Assembly: GCF_037911135.1 (NCBI RefSeq)
Contig: NZ_JBBLYU010000001.1
Coordinates: forward strand, 1,054,001-1,118,000
Source of the DNA: Phaeobacter sp. A36a-5a
Lineage (GTDB): Bacteria > Pseudomonadota > Alphaproteobacteria > Rhodobacterales > Rhodobacteraceae
Direction: 5' to 3'
DNA: 64,000 nt
In this document: positions 9,068 through 19,230 of the stretch, one piece after another
Layout of the letters: each line of letters starts with the position of its first letter
Position numbering within the stretch: position 1 is the stretch's first letter
Position numbers and translations under genes: made by a program
The notes under the pieces: generated by a model
What the model was told of the DNA's origin: nothing
Database searches by the model: none
Seen by the model: only the letters and a program-made list of their open reading frames with translations

Positions 9068-10078
9068 TCAGCCGCAGATGCTTTGTAGCTGCACCCAGTC
9101 GCGGTCATTCAGTACCGGCTGCAAGTCACGGCCCGCCATCGGATCGGCCTCGATCAGGCCGAGCACTGTTTCACCGGTAATGTCCTGAGCGTAGGCATAG
9201 GGGCTGGAGGGAACGGCAGCACGGGCAAATTCAGCGAGTGTCGTGGCCTCGTCCGGCGTGGGGCGCGGCGCGCTAATGACGGTTTCCGCATAACGGTCGA
9301 GGGTTGCACGGGTCAGTTCACCGGTTGTGAGCATCCTGAAGGTGGCGCGAATGCCGCCCGCGGCCAGAAGCTCGGCCAGGGGGTCTTTTTCCACCGCACG
9401 GGCGCGCTCAACCAGTACCGCGCCAGCTGCTACCGCCGGATCTTCGTGATCCTCCACCAGCTCGCGGTTCAGAAGCACGATGCCACCTGGTAGATAAAGG
9501 CTGCTGGCCACGCCGCTGCGCAGGATCACCAACTGACGCACATCCAACCGCTCTGCGAGACGTTCCAGAATGGGCGCGGTCTCCAATGTGCTGCAGGCCT
9601 GACCTGACACCCGTTCGATCCGGCCAAGCAGCGCCTGTCCCAGCGCCTTGCGTTTGATGTCCGGCACCACATTCACCGTATGCGAGAGCAGCGCATCGGG
9701 CAGCCAGAACACCGCCAGACCGGTCACGACAGCCAGCGCCGACAGCAGCGTCACCGAGCGAAGGCGACCGGGGCGGGCACGAGCGCGGGTGAGGGCGGAT
9801 TGCAAACGGTCGATTGCGTCCAGCATCGCGGTTTCATCTTCGGCGATCTCCAGCGTTTCGCCCTGATCTCCGTAAGGGTGGAACAACGCGGGGAAACTGC
9901 CGGGGTTCTGTCGCTCTAGCGCTGCCAGTGACCAATGGGCCAGTGGCCGGTCATTCATATCCGCAATGGTCAGGGTCGCGTCGCCAACCGAGACGATCAC
10001 ATCGCGCCGCTGCGCGTCAGGGGCAGCCCGCCACAGCGCAGCAGCTTCCAGCCGTTGATATTCCCGCAATGCCGTCAT
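9068..10078 (-). CDS. Membrane-anchored protein resembling an inactive M48 peptidase
   Basis: The 336-residue product has a soluble N-terminal part (1-105), one transmembrane helix at about 107-126 and a C-terminal domain facing outward. Residues 196-228 (from LPGGIVLLNRELVE) match the start of an M48 BepA/HtpX-like peptidase fold, where a PGG-x-V/I-x-V strand is followed by a helix bearing HExxH. Here that helix reads LVERARA, so the first His is Val223, Glu224 remains, and the second His is Arg227. Zinc binding therefore looks lost. It might act as a binding scaffold for envelope proteins. The family link is my inference from one motif, and an unrelated fold is possible. Confidence 0.55.
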   Translation of the reverse strand: MTALREYQRLEAAALWRAAPDAQRRDVIVSVGDATLTIADMNDRPLAHWSLAALERQNPGSFPALFHPYGDQGETLEIAEDETAMLDAIDRLQSALTRARARPGRLRSVTLLSALAVVTGLAVFWLPDALLSHTVNVVPDIKRKALGQALLGRIERVSGQACSTLETAPILERLAERLDVRQLVILRSGVASSLYLPGGIVLLNRELVEDHEDPAVAAGAVLVERARAVEKDPLAELLAAGGIRATFRMLTTGELTRATLDRYAETVISAPRPTPDEATTLAEFARAAVPSSPYAYAQDITGETVLGLIEADPMAGRDLQPVLNDRDWVQLQSICG

Positions 10079-10189
10079 GAATGGGGCGCGTCCTCACCGT
10101 CGATTGTTCACAGATCAAATAGCACGCAGCCCCCAGCGTCAGCAATTGACTTTGCGGCAGTTCGCGCCTGCTTTGGTCAGGAAACCGGG

Positions 10190-11818
10190 TCAGAGAGCCT
10201 TGGCCTGCTGGCGCAGTTCGAATTTCTGGATCTTTCCGGTCGATGTCTTGGGAAGTTCTTGGAAAATCACCTGTTTTGGCGCTTTGAAACCGGCCAGCGT
10301 TTCGCGCGCAAAGCGGATCAGTTCGGCAGGATCAACCTCCGCGCCGGGCTTCAACTCGACAAAAGCACAAGGCACTTCGCCCCATTTTTCGTCAGGTTTG
10401 GCAACCACCGCGGCTAGGTTCACATCGGGGTGCCCCATCAGCACGCCCTCAACCTCCACCGAGGAGATATTCTCGCCGCCGGAGATGATGATATCCTTGG
10501 CGCGGTCGGCGATCTGGATATAGCCATCGGGATGCTGCACGGCGATATCGCCGGAATGGAAATACCCCCCCTGAAAGGCCTCGGCGGTGGCTTCGGGGTT
10601 CTTCAGATATCCCTTCATGACCGAATTGCCGCGCATCACGATCTCACCCTGATCCTGACCGTTCATCGGAATCTGCTGCATATCGTCGGACATGACCGTA
10701 ATGTGATCCATCATCGGGAAGGCCACGCCCTGACGCGCCTTGATCGCGGCCCGGCCCTGCTGGTCCAGCGTGTCCCAGCTGCCGCCTTTCCACAGGCATT
10801 CGGTGACGTGGCCATATGTTTCCGTCAGCCCGTAGACCTGCGTGACATGAAAGCCGATAGCCTCGATCTTTTGCAGGGTGGCCGGGGCGGGCGGGGCGCC
10901 GGCGGTGAAGACCTCGACCGTGTGATCAAAGCTGCGCCGGTCCTCTTCGGGTGCGTTCACCAGCATATTGAGCACAATTGGCGCACCGCCGAAATGGGTC
11001 ACCCCTTCGTCGGCAATCGCATCGTAGATCGCGGGCGCGGTGATATCGCGACAGCACACCAGGGTGCCACCTAGAACCGGCATCATCCAGGTGTGGTTCC
11101 AGCCGTTGCAGTGAAACAGTGGTACAATAGCTAGGTATTTCGGCTGCATCACCATGCGCCAGGAAATCACCGTGCCCATGGTCATCAGATAGGCGCCACG
11201 GTGATGGTAGACCACGCCTTTCGGGCGGCCCGTGGTGCCGGAGGTGTAGTTGAGCGCAAGGCTTTCCCATTCGTCCTGCGGCATGATCCAGTCGAAATCA
11301 TGGGAGGCAGCGGCCAGAACATGCTCGTAGACCGGGTGCCGACCGGACGCCGGATAGGCTGCCTGATCATCCGGGACCTCAATGATCAGCGGTCCCGGGC
11401 CGTCGCAGGCTGCTTTGGCCTCTTCGGCGAGTGGCAGGAACTGGCTGTCGACCAGCACGACCTTGGCCTCTCCGTGGTCGAAAATATAGGCGACCGTGCT
11501 GACGTCGAGACGTGTGTTGATCGTGTTGAGAACGGCACCGCAGGCAGGCACGCCAAAATGCGCTTCGGCCTGGGCCGGCAGGTTGGGGATCAAGGTCGCC
11601 ACCACGTCGCCGGGGCGGACGCCCATCCCCGCAAGCGCCGAGGCCAGCCGCGTGCAGCGATCATAATAGGCCGCATAGGTCTCGCGATGGCTGCCGTAGA
11701 TGACGGCAGGGACATCGGCAAACACATGCGCGGCCCGGCGCAGATGTGACAGCGGCGTCAGCGGCACATAGTTGGCGGCGGTTTTCTCCAGTCCCGACTC
11801 GTCCGACATCCAACCCAT
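10190..11818 (-). CDS. Acyl-CoA synthetase (AMP-forming)
   Basis: It activates a carboxylic acid through an acyl-AMP intermediate to its CoA ester. The 542 residues carry the adenylate-forming signature YTSGTTGRPKG, the A5 motif YGLTETYGH, the A7/A8 motif HSGDIAVQHPDGYIQIADR-AKD and a C-terminal GKIQK with the catalytic Lys. The start is fixed by a GGAGG ribosome site 7 bases ahead of MGWMSDES. The closest general type is the medium/long-chain AlkK-like ligase common in roseobacters, where some members act on dimethylsulfoniopropionate products. The substrate is not decided by sequence. It is divergent from the sulfotransferase-like gene and close to a beta-oxidation cluster that could use its product. 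Confidence 0.9.
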   Translation of the reverse strand: MGWMSDESGLEKTAANYVPLTPLSHLRRAAHVFADVPAVIYGSHRETYAAYYDRCTRLASALAGMGVRPGDVVATLIPNLPAQAEAHFGVPACGAVLNTINTRLDVSTVAYIFDHGEAKVVLVDSQFLPLAEEAKAACDGPGPLIIEVPDDQAAYPASGRHPVYEHVLAAASHDFDWIMPQDEWESLALNYTSGTTGRPKGVVYHHRGAYLMTMGTVISWRMVMQPKYLAIVPLFHCNGWNHTWMMPVLGGTLVCCRDITAPAIYDAIADEGVTHFGGAPIVLNMLVNAPEEDRRSFDHTVEVFTAGAPPAPATLQKIEAIGFHVTQVYGLTETYGHVTECLWKGGSWDTLDQQGRAAIKARQGVAFPMMDHITVMSDDMQQIPMNGQDQGEIVMRGNSVMKGYLKNPEATAEAFQGGYFHSGDIAVQHPDGYIQIADRAKDIIISGGENISSVEVEGVLMGHPDVNLAAVVAKPDEKWGEVPCAFVELKPGAEVDPAELIRFARETLAGFKAPKQVIFQELPKTSTGKIQKFELRQQAKAL

Positions 11819-11955
11819 TTCGACCCCTCCAAGATGATTCATGCGACGTGGTTGCAAGATATTGCGCAAAGTTGCCCCCAATGAAAGGCGTAAGACATTT
11901 TTGTCTGACAGAGCCGAGGTTTCCATTGGTCTTCAAACCGCTTAGCCTGCCTGTC

Positions 11956-12621
11956 ATGATCCTGTCGCCTGGCCGTTCCTATGTCTTTGTGCATATCCCC
12001 AAGACCGGGGGCACCGCGCTGTCCCTCGCGCTGGAAGCGCGGGCCATGGCAGATGATCTCATGCTCGGCGACACGCCCAAGGCCAGCAAGCGGCGGCGAC
12101 GCCTCAGAGACGCAAAAACCCGGGGCCGATTGTGGAAACACTCAACTCTTGCCGATATTGACGGTCTGGTGCCCGAGGCGCAGCTGCGCGGTCTCTTTGC
12201 CTTTACGCTGGTACGGAACCCGTTCGATCGGGTGCTGAGCCTCTATCACTGGCTGCGCGAGCAGAGCTTTGATCACCCTTCGGTCGCTCTGGCCAAAGCG
12301 TTGGCATTTCCCGATTTTGCCAGCGATCCCCGGATGCTTGCAGCGTTTCGTGCACATCCGGCGCGGTCATATATGCGGCGCGCGGATGGGGGCGAACAAT
12401 GCGACTGCTATATTCGCCTGGAGCATTTCGCATGCGATGCGGCCCCGCTCTTTGATCACCTGGGTTTTGAGCTGCAGCTGCCACGGGCCAATGTCTCAGA
12501 CCGTCCCAGAGGCTGGCAGGACGCCTATACCGACGCGGCCCGCGCGGCGGTGGCTCAGGCCTGCGAGGCGGATCTTGCCCAGTTTGAATACTCTTTTAAC
12601 GATTCACCGATAGACCAGTAG
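11956..12621 (+). CDS. Sulfotransferase-family protein
   Basis: The product is 221 residues. The 5'-phosphosulfate-binding loop HIPKTGGTAL is at 13-22 and the 3'-phosphate-binding motif RNPFDRVLSLY at 87-97, the two PAPS contacts of the Sulfotransfer_2-like family. The enzyme would move sulfate from PAPS to a hydroxyl or amine of a glycan or small molecule; the acceptor is unknown. The start is placed at MILSPGRS because the PAPS loop then has normal N-terminal distance. No clear ribosome site is seen, and an in-frame ATG at 11881 is an alternative. It is divergent from the acyl-CoA ligase. Confidence 0.75.
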   Translation: MILSPGRSYVFVHIPKTGGTALSLALEARAMADDLMLGDTPKASKRRRRLRDAKTRGRLWKHSTLADIDGLVPEAQLRGLFAFTLVRNPFDRVLSLYHWLREQSFDHPSVALAKALAFPDFASDPRMLAAFRAHPARSYMRRADGGEQCDCYIRLEHFACDAAPLFDHLGFELQLPRANVSDRPRGWQDAYTDAARAAVAQACEADLAQFEYSFNDSPIDQ

Positions 12622-12796
12622 TCGAGAGATGGAATCACATGGGACGACGCTGGGTCCGAAGTCTTCGCCAAAATGGCGCATCTTCGATCCGCGACCATGA
12701 TCATCTCTCCCGTGGGCGCGCCAGTGGCCGCCTCTCGGACGGGTAACGTGACGGGTCATGCAGAACGTATGGCTGCCTTGGTGAAAGGGAAAACCG

Positions 12797-13486
12797 ATGC
12801 TGGATTGGCTGCTGAAACGCAAGCTCTCTCCGATGGCCGAGGCTCTGGCAACAGAGTACCCGTTGGTCGCAGCCGGGCAGGGCGGGATCCTGTCGGGCAC
12901 CCATGTGGCCTCACATCTTGGCTGGCGCCCGATTGAGGCTCTGGCCGTGGGCGACATGGTCCTGACCTTCGATCATGGGATGCAGCCCATAGTCGATATC
13001 CACCGCGAAACAATCCTGCTTTCCAGCGGTGGACCCAATCCGCTGACATGCCCGGTTCATATTCCGCAGGATGCGCTGAACAATCGCGCGCCGCTCTGGG
13101 TGATGCCGAACCAGGGGATCCTGATCGAGAGCGATCTTGCCTGTGATGGGCAGGGCCATCCGTTTGTTGTCGTACCCGCCTGCGCGTTGGAAGGGTACCG
13201 CGGCATTGGCCGGGTCGAGCCTGACACACGGGTCGAGATCATGGTGCCACGGTTTGCACAGGATGAGGTCATCTATCTGGAGGCGGGTCTGCTGAGCTTT
13301 AGCGTGTCACCGCGTGACATTCTGTCGTTCGACACCAGCGCCTATGCCGAGCTTTATCGGGTTCTGGAGCCCGACGCTGCCCGCGAACTGGTAATCGACA
13401 TGATCACCGAGGAAAGCGTCTGGGCCAATACGTTGCCGATGGGTCCTGGTGGGCATGGTGCTGCGGAATACGCAGCGATGGTCTAG
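12797..13486 (+). CDS. Hint-domain protein lacking the nucleophilic cysteine
   Basis: The 229-residue product is mostly a Hedgehog/intein (Hint_2-like) fold, at about 28-175. It begins SGTHVASHLGWRPIEALAVG, then DMVLTFDHGMQPIVDIH, and ends with a histidine/asparagine-containing block. Roseobacters carry many such proteins, usually with a Cys before the TPGT/SGT strand to start self-processing. Here the residues before SGTHV are GGIL and no Cys is present, so autoprocessing seems unlikely. AAAGGG provides a ribosome site about 6 bases ahead. There is no signal peptide. The function is unknown; family assignment is by pattern only. Confidence 0.65.
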   Translation: MLDWLLKRKLSPMAEALATEYPLVAAGQGGILSGTHVASHLGWRPIEALAVGDMVLTFDHGMQPIVDIHRETILLSSGGPNPLTCPVHIPQDALNNRAPLWVMPNQGILIESDLACDGQGHPFVVVPACALEGYRGIGRVEPDTRVEIMVPRFAQDEVIYLEAGLLSFSVSPRDILSFDTSAYAELYRVLEPDAARELVIDMITEESVWANTLPMGPGGHGAAEYAAMV

Positions 13487-13584
13487 ACCGCGCTGCAATC
13501 CAACAAGTGAAAACAGAGACAGGACCGTCACCATATCGGAGGCGGTTTTTATTTTTCACAACCACTTAGGCGGCTTTCCTGATG

Positions 13585-13615
13585 TGAAAAAAGCGGCACC
13601 CGGAGGCGCCGCTTT
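13585..13615 (-). terminator. Intrinsic terminator after fadB-type gene
   Basis: AAAGCGGC (13590-13597) and GCCGCTTT (13608-13615) form a perfect eight-pair stem with a ten-base loop. Read on the minus strand it is followed by a run of T (13585-13592 as A on the plus strand). It lies 30 bases past the fadB-type stop and closes the leftward fatty-acid operon. Confidence 0.8.
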
Positions 13616-13644
13616 CAGAGCTTTCAGACGTCATCTGACCTCAA

Positions 13645-15846
13645 TCAGGCGGCCTTTTCGGCCTCCGGGCTGAACCGGCCATAGAAAGTCTGGCCTTTCT
13701 CAGCCATCTCGCGCAGCAGCGGCGGACAGGTGAAACGTTCGCCATATTTCGCGGTCAGCTGGTCGCAGCGCTCGGCAGCATATGGCGTGCCGATGATGTC
13801 CAGCCAGCTCAGCGGGCCACCGGACCAGGGCGCAAAGCCCCAGGCCAGGATCGCGCCAACATCCCCTTCGCGAATGTCCATCAGAACACCTTCTTCCAGC
13901 GCGCGCACGGCTTCCAGGACCTGTGCAAACATCAGGCGTTCCTGGACCTCGATCAGGTCCGGCTGTTCCTCGGCCAGCGGGTATTTCTCCTGCATGCCCT
14001 TCCAGTAACCCTGCCGCTTGCCCTTGTCGTCATAGTCGAAGAAACCAGCGTTGGACTTGCGCCCCAGACGGCCCTGTTCTTCCATCCAGAAGATCAGATC
14101 ATCCGCAGCACTTTCGGGATAAGCATCGCCCATTGCCGCCTTGGTGGCGCGAGCGATCTTGGCACCGAGGTCAATCGAGGTCTCATCGGTCAGTTGGATC
14201 GGACCGACCGGGAAGCCCAACTGGCGTGCGGCATTGTCGATCAACGCAGGGGCAACGCCCTCGGTGATCATCCGCGCGCCTTCGTTCACGTAGGGGATGA
14301 TGCAACGGTTGCAGTAGAAGAACCGGGCATCATTGACCACGATCGGAGTCTTGCGGATCTGGCGCACGTAGTCCAGCGCCTTGGCCACTGCGCGGTCGCC
14401 GGTTTTCTCACCCTTGATGATCTCCACCAGGAACATTTTTTCCACCGGCGAGAAGAAGTGAATGCCGATGAACTGCTCCGGGCGCACCGAGGCTTCGGCC
14501 AGACCGGTGATCGGCAGAGTCGAGGTGTTGGAGGCAAAGATGCAATCGTCGGGGATGATCGCCTCGACCTTCTTGGTCATCTCCGCCTTGACGCCGGGAT
14601 CCTCAAAGACCGCTTCGATGATCAGATCGCAGCCCTTGAGATGGTCCAGATCAGGGGTTGCGGTGATGCGTGACAGCATCGCCTCTTTCTTGTCGGCCGT
14701 GACTTTGCCGCGCTTGATGCCCTTGTCGAGATAGCTTTCGGTATAGGTCTTGCCCTTGTCGGCGGCGGCCTGATCACGGTCGATCAGAACAACCTCCATC
14801 CCGGCCTGAGCGGAGACCAGCGCGATACCGGCCCCCATCATGCCAGCGCCCAGAACGCCGATTTTCTTGACCGACTGATCCTCGATGCCCGCCGGGCGCA
14901 CAGCGCCTTTTTCCAGCGCTTCCTTGTTGAGGAAGAGCGAGCGGATCATCGCCTCGGACGAAGGGTTCATCAGCACATGGGTGAACCAGCGCGCCTCAAT
15001 CTTCAGCGCGGTGTCAAAGGGCACGAGCGCGCCTTCATAGACCGCGCTCAGCAGCGCTTTGGCCGCCGGGAAGGCGCCAAATGTTTTGCCATGCACCATG
15101 GCTGCTGCACCAAGGAAGGTCATGAAGCCCGCAGGATGATAGGGCGCGCCACCGGGCATCTTGTAACCCTTGGCATCCCAGGGTTTGACGATATCGGCGT
15201 CTTTTGCCTCCAGAACCCAGGCGCGTGCGGCGGCCAGCGGATCCTCGACCACTTCGTCGATGATGCCTGCGGCCTTGGCTTTTTTGGGATCGACCAGCTT
15301 GCCTTCCAGCAGGAAGGGCGCAGCGTTCATGGCACCCATCTTGCGTACCAGACGGGTGGTGCCGCCTGCACCGGGGAAGATGCCGACCATGATCTCAGGC
15401 AGGCCGATTTTGGCCTTGGGGTTGTCAGCGGCAAAGATGCGATGCGTCGACAGCGGCAGTTCCAGACCAATGCCAACAGCTGTGCCGGGCAGGGCTGCTG
15501 CCACGGGTTTGCCACCCTTGTTGGTTTTCGGATCCATGCCGGCCCGTTCGATCTTGCGCAGACCGTGGTGCATTTTCATGATGCCCTCGAACAGACCACG
15601 GGCGGGTTCGTCACCGGCATCTTCTTTCATCTTGGCCAGCACATTGAGATCCATGCCGCCGGCAAAGTCTTTCTTGCCCGAGGTGATGACGATGCCCTTG
15701 ACGGCCTCATCTGCCAGCGCGTCGTCAACCAGCCCGTCGAGGTCTAGCATCGCCTGACCGTTCAGAACGTTCATGCTTTTGCCGGGGCAGTCCCAGGTGA
15801 TGATGGCGACGCCGTCGGCGTCTTTTTTCATTGTGAAATCAGACAT
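13645..15846 (-). CDS. fadB: Enoyl-CoA hydratase / 3-hydroxyacyl-CoA dehydrogenase
   Basis: This bifunctional beta-oxidation enzyme hydrates trans-2-enoyl-CoA and oxidises the 3-hydroxyacyl-CoA with NAD. Residues 1-190 are the crotonase domain, with the oxyanion region near [13 protein letters not shown] and the second catalytic Glu in [18 protein letters not shown] binding starts at about 330 ([20 protein letters not shown]). The 3HCDH C-terminal repeats follow, including HFFSPVEKM and [11 protein letters not shown]. At 733 residues it is a full-length FadB/FadJ homologue. An AGGAG ribosome site lies 8 bases upstream. It follows the thiolase by 23 bases, and the two probably form the alpha2beta2 complex. 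fadJ would be an equally fair name. Confidence 0.93.
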   Translation of the reverse strand: MSDFTMKKDADGVAIITWDCPGKSMNVLNGQAMLDLDGLVDDALADEAVKGIVITSGKKDFAGGMDLNVLAKMKEDAGDEPARGLFEGIMKMHHGLRKIERAGMDPKTNKGGKPVAAALPGTAVGIGLELPLSTHRIFAADNPKAKIGLPEIMVGIFPGAGGTTRLVRKMGAMNAAPFLLEGKLVDPKKAKAAGIIDEVVEDPLAAARAWVLEAKDADIVKPWDAKGYKMPGGAPYHPAGFMTFLGAAAMVHGKTFGAFPAAKALLSAVYEGALVPFDTALKIEARWFTHVLMNPSSEAMIRSLFLNKEALEKGAVRPAGIEDQSVKKIGVLGAGMMGAGIALVSAQAGMEVVLIDRDQAAADKGKTYTESYLDKGIKRGKVTADKKEAMLSRITATPDLDHLKGCDLIIEAVFEDPGVKAEMTKKVEAIIPDDCIFASNTSTLPITGLAEASVRPEQFIGIHFFSPVEKMFLVEIIKGEKTGDRAVAKALDYVRQIRKTPIVVNDARFFYCNRCIIPYVNEGARMITEGVAPALIDNAARQLGFPVGPIQLTDETSIDLGAKIARATKAAMGDAYPESAADDLIFWMEEQGRLGRKSNAGFFDYDDKGKRQGYWKGMQEKYPLAEEQPDLIEVQERLMFAQVLEAVRALEEGVLMDIREGDVGAILAWGFAPWSGGPLSWLDIIGTPYAAERCDQLTAKYGERFTCPPLLREMAEKGQTFYGRFSPEAEKAA

Positions 15847-15869
15847 ATCTTAGTCTCCTGTCGCCTGGG

Positions 15870-17081
15870 TTACACGCGTTCGATGATGGTGGCCGCGCCC
15901 ATGCCGGACCCGATGCAGAGTGTCGCAAGACCGGTTTCGCGGTCGCTGCGCTCCAACTCATCCAGCAGTGCGCCGAGGATCATGGCGCCGGTCGCACCAA
16001 GTGGGTGGCCCATGGCAATCGAGCCGCCATTGACGTTCACCTTGTCATGGTCGACGCCAAAGGCCTGCTCGAACCGCATGACGACGCTGGCAAAGGCCTC
16101 GTTGACCTCAAAGAGGTCGATGTCACCAATCTCCATGCCATTGTCGCGCAGGATCTTCTCGGTGGCGGGCACGGGGCCGGTCAGCATGATGGTGGGGTCG
16201 GTGCCGATCTTGGCTGTGGCCTTGATACGGGCGCGCGGTTTCAGGCCCATCGCCTCGCCGAACTCCTTGTCGCCAATCAGTACGGCAGCGGCGCCGTCGA
16301 CGATGCCGGAGGAATTGCCCGCGTGGTGGATGTGATTGATCCGCTCCAGATGCGGGTATTTCAGCATCGCGATCTTGTCGAAGCCGGGCATTTGCTCACC
16401 CATCATCTGGAACGAGGGGTTCAGACCGCCGAGCGACTGCATGTCGGTGCCGGGGCGCATGTATTCATCGTGATCGAGAATGGTCAGCCCGTTGATATCG
16501 CGCACCGGGACAACGCTGCGCGCAAAACGCTTGTCGTCCCAGGCCGCCTTCGCCCGGCGCTGGGATTCCACCGCCATGGCATCGGCATCATCACGCGAGA
16601 AACCATATTCGGTGGCGATGATATCTGCCGAGATCCCCTGGGGCACAAAGTAGTTCTCGATGGCAATCGCCGGATCAACAGCAATGGCACCGCCGTCCAT
16701 GCCCATGGGGACACGGCTCATGGATTCCACACCGCCGGCGATGTAGGCATGACCAGCACGTCCCCGCACCTGGTTGGCGGCCATGTTGACGGCTTCCAGA
16801 CCCGAGGCGCAGAAGCGGTTGATCGACACGCCGGGGATCGATTCATCCAGATCAGAGGCCAGAACAGCGGTCCGCGCCAAGCAGGCGCCCTGTTCGCCAA
16901 CCTGGGTCACATTGCCCCAGATCACGTCCTCGACTGCGTGGCCTTCAAGATTGTTGCGCTCTTTCAGAGCGTTGAGCGCCACCGCAGAGAGACGCGCGGC
17001 CGTTACTTCATGCAAGGATCCATCCTTGCGGCCTTTGCCACGCGGGGTGCGCACGGCGTCGTAAATATAGGCTTCGGTCAT
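15870..17081 (-). CDS. fadA: Acetyl-CoA C-acyltransferase (3-ketoacyl-CoA thiolase)
   Basis: It cleaves 3-ketoacyl-CoA with CoA to acetyl-CoA and a shortened acyl-CoA, the last step of each beta-oxidation cycle. The nucleophile is Cys91 ([11 protein letters not shown]), the activating His is His359 ([15 protein letters not shown]), and the general base is Cys389 (CIGSGMGAA). The 403-residue length is normal. A GAGGAG ribosome site precedes the ATG. The gene sits between the glutathione-transferase gene (10 bases upstream) and the fadB-type gene (23 bases downstream), so all three are likely co-transcribed. Confidence 0.94.
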   Translation of the reverse strand: MTEAYIYDAVRTPRGKGRKDGSLHEVTAARLSAVALNALKERNNLEGHAVEDVIWGNVTQVGEQGACLARTAVLASDLDESIPGVSINRFCASGLEAVNMAANQVRGRAGHAYIAGGVESMSRVPMGMDGGAIAVDPAIAIENYFVPQGISADIIATEYGFSRDDADAMAVESQRRAKAAWDDKRFARSVVPVRDINGLTILDHDEYMRPGTDMQSLGGLNPSFQMMGEQMPGFDKIAMLKYPHLERINHIHHAGNSSGIVDGAAAVLIGDKEFGEAMGLKPRARIKATAKIGTDPTIMLTGPVPATEKILRDNGMEIGDIDLFEVNEAFASVVMRFEQAFGVDHDKVNVNGGSIAMGHPLGATGAMILGALLDELERSDRETGLATLCIGSGMGAATIIERV

Positions 17082-17091
17082 ATCAGTCTCC

Positions 17092-17730
17092 TCAGGCTCG
17101 GTCCGACGGGTTGCCGGGCATTAGGTCGTAGGGGGCTTTCCAGCCCGGTTGTGCGCTCAGCCGCGAGAGCCAAGCGTCAATATGGGGCCATTCGGCTCGA
17201 TCAAAGCCGAAGGGTTCAGGGTAATAGAGATAGGAGCAGCAGGTCAGATCGGCATTGGTCAGCCCATCGCCGACAATCCAGCTTCGCCCCTCAAGATGTT
17301 TGTCCAGGATCGCGTAGGCGCCTCGCAGACGGCCCTGAAGGAAGGCGATGACCTCCTGCGGGCGTTTGTCTTCGGGCAGGAAATTCATCAGGAACCGGCA
17401 CAAGCCTGCGTTTGAGGACAATTTGTGATTGTCCCATAGCTGCCAGCGCAGGATCTCGCGCTTTTCCTCGACAGTGGCGCCGCCGAACCGGCCATAAGTG
17501 TCCGACAGATACTGCTGGATCACCCCGGATTGGCTGAGTGTCAGATTGCCATCCACCAGCACCGGGCATTCTCCCATGTCGTTGATATCTCGACGGAAGG
17601 CATCACCCCGGGTGGTGCCGCTGAAAAAATCCACAAACACCGGCTCCCAGTTGATCCCGGCCAGTTCAAGAGCCAGGGCGGCCTTATAGGAATGGCCGCT
17701 TTCACCGAAACAATGCAGTTTGAGTGTCAT
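17092..17730 (-). CDS. Glutathione S-transferase family protein
   Basis: The 212-residue product has the two-part GST layout: a thioredoxin-like N-terminal domain (1-80, with MTLKLHCFGESGHSYKAAL, cis-Pro in CPVLVDG and QSGVIQQYL) and an all-helical C-terminal domain (about 90-205, with GDGLTNADLTCCSYLYYPEP). It would bind glutathione, with the catalytic residue at Ser12 or Tyr15. GGGAG lies 6 bases before the start. Placement 10 bases ahead of the thiolase suggests a job in handling a reactive acyl-CoA-derived or electrophilic intermediate, but that is inference; many GSTs in such operons have no known substrate. Confidence 0.85.
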   Translation of the reverse strand: MTLKLHCFGESGHSYKAALALELAGINWEPVFVDFFSGTTRGDAFRRDINDMGECPVLVDGNLTLSQSGVIQQYLSDTYGRFGGATVEEKREILRWQLWDNHKLSSNAGLCRFLMNFLPEDKRPQEVIAFLQGRLRGAYAILDKHLEGRSWIVGDGLTNADLTCCSYLYYPEPFGFDRAEWPHIDAWLSRLSAQPGWKAPYDLMPGNPSDRA

Positions 17731-17786
17731 ATGTTGCTCCCTGTGTCTGCTGGCGGAGCGGGGGTTTCACACCCCCGCACCCCCGT

Positions 17787-17965
17787 GGAGTATTTCTGGA
17801 AAGATGACGGAACCTTCACTCCGTATTAAGGTAGATGGCGTCAGCATGGTCCTGCGGAACAGGCTGGAGAGCCGATGACCGTGAAAGGTGACGGCGCGCC
17901 GCCCCATTAGGCGGAGAGCTCGGGGGGAGGCGCGTCTCATCCTGTCATCTTTCCCCAAATACTCC
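17787..17965. repeat. Inverted pair of a 22-base element
   Basis: GGAGTATTT-ct-GGAAAGATGAC (17787-17808) and its inverse GTCATCTTTCC-cc-AAATACTCC (17944-17965) agree at 20 of 22 positions and face each other across 135 bases. Both lie between the GST and acyl-CoA dehydrogenase genes. They resemble short dispersed intergenic elements of roseobacter genomes. I saw no further copy in this window. The enclosed DNA holds no gene; nothing else is recognised in the 17731-18011 gap. Confidence 0.6.
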
Positions 17966-18011
17966 CGCCGGAGGCTTCCGGCATCTGCGTCCATATGTGC
18001 AGCCCGAAGCC

Positions 18012-19163
18012 TCACAGGGACCTCGCGATCAATTCCTTCATGATCTCATTGGTGCCGCCATAGATGCGCTGAACGCGGGCATCTGCCCACATCTCGGCCA
18101 CGGCATATTCCTGCATGAACCCGTAGCCGCCATGCAGCTGGACACATTCGTCGAGCACCTCACCTTGGGTATCGGTGATCCAGTATTTGGCCATCGCCGC
18201 CTTTTCCACGGTCAGCTTGCCCTGCAGATGTTCGACCATACATTCATCAAGGAAAGCACGGGCAACCTTTGTTTTTGTCTGGCATTCGACCAGTTTGAAC
18301 CGGGTGTTCTGAAACTGCGTCAGCGGCCCGCCAAAGGCCTCGCGCTCCTTGCAATAGGCGATCGTGCGTTCAACCGCCCCTTCCATGGCACCGACGGCGC
18401 CACAGGCGATGATCAGCCGTTCCTGCGGCAGCTGCTGCATCATCTGGTAAAAGCCCTGACCCTCGGCGCCGCCGAGGATGTTTTCCGGCGCAATCTCGAC
18501 ATTGTCGAAGAAGAGTTCCGAGGTATCTGCGGCATGGCAGCCGATCTTGTCGAGGTTGCGGCCGCGGCTGAAACCCTCTGCGCCATCGGTCTCAACCGCC
18601 ACCAGCGAGATGCCCTTGGATCCTTCGGTAGGGTCGGTCTTTGCCGCCACCAGGATCAGATTGGCGTGCTGGCCATTGGTGATGAAGGTTTTCTGACCGC
18701 TCAGCCGGTAGGCGTTGCCATCTTTGACTGCTTTTGTCTTGATCCGCTGCACGTCGGAGCCGGTGGAGGGTTCGGTCATCGCCAGAGCGCCGACCAGCTC
18801 GCCGGTGATCATCCTGGGCAGCCAACGCTGTTTCTGCTCTTCGGTCCCATAGGCCAGCACATAATGGGCGACGATGCCGGAATGGATCCCGTGGCCCCAG
18901 CTGGCGAGATTGGCGCGGCTGCCTTCGATCAGGATTGCGGCTTCATGGCCAAAATCACCACCGACGCCACCGTATTCTTCCGGTACGGAGGGGCAGAGCA
19001 GGCCAAGGGCGCCAGCTTCATTCCAGGTGGAGCGATCCATCATGCCCTGCTTGCGCCAGGTCTCGAATCTCGGCGCCCATTCGCGGGTGATGAACTGGGC
19101 GGTCATATCCGCCAGCATCTGATGCTCTTCGGTCATCCAGCTGGATTTTTGCTCTGCGCTCAT
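18012..19163 (-). CDS. Acyl-CoA dehydrogenase (short/medium-chain type)
   Basis: This FAD enzyme introduces the alpha-beta double bond into an acyl-CoA and passes electrons to ETF. The 383 residues show the three-part fold, with signatures [13 protein letters not shown] (FAD/substrate strand), [11 protein letters not shown] and the C-terminal [35 protein letters not shown]. The Glu of the medium-chain YEGT position is replaced here (YGGT), as in branched-chain and long-chain relatives whose base lies elsewhere. The start at MSAEQKSSW is supported by AAAGGGGAG just upstream; an open frame further upstream is not used. It follows a 70-residue gene on the same strand. Confidence 0.9.
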   Translation of the reverse strand: MSAEQKSSWMTEEHQMLADMTAQFITREWAPRFETWRKQGMMDRSTWNEAGALGLLCPSVPEEYGGVGGDFGHEAAILIEGSRANLASWGHGIHSGIVAHYVLAYGTEEQKQRWLPRMITGELVGALAMTEPSTGSDVQRIKTKAVKDGNAYRLSGQKTFITNGQHANLILVAAKTDPTEGSKGISLVAVETDGAEGFSRGRNLDKIGCHAADTSELFFDNVEIAPENILGGAEGQGFYQMMQQLPQERLIIACGAVGAMEGAVERTIAYCKEREAFGGPLTQFQNTRFKLVECQTKTKVARAFLDECMVEHLQGKLTVEKAAMAKYWITDTQGEVLDECVQLHGGYGFMQEYAVAEMWADARVQRIYGGTNEIMKELIARSL

Positions 19164-19230
19164 GGGGCTCCCCTTTGGTGGCTGTCTCGTGCCTTGTGGC
19201 ATCTGTTTTCTTTGGACGGTGTGGGCCGGC

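Noticed and set aside
16005-17351. A 448-codon plus-strand frame
   Set aside because: It is antisense to the thiolase and GST genes, both of which have active-site motifs and good ribosome sites.
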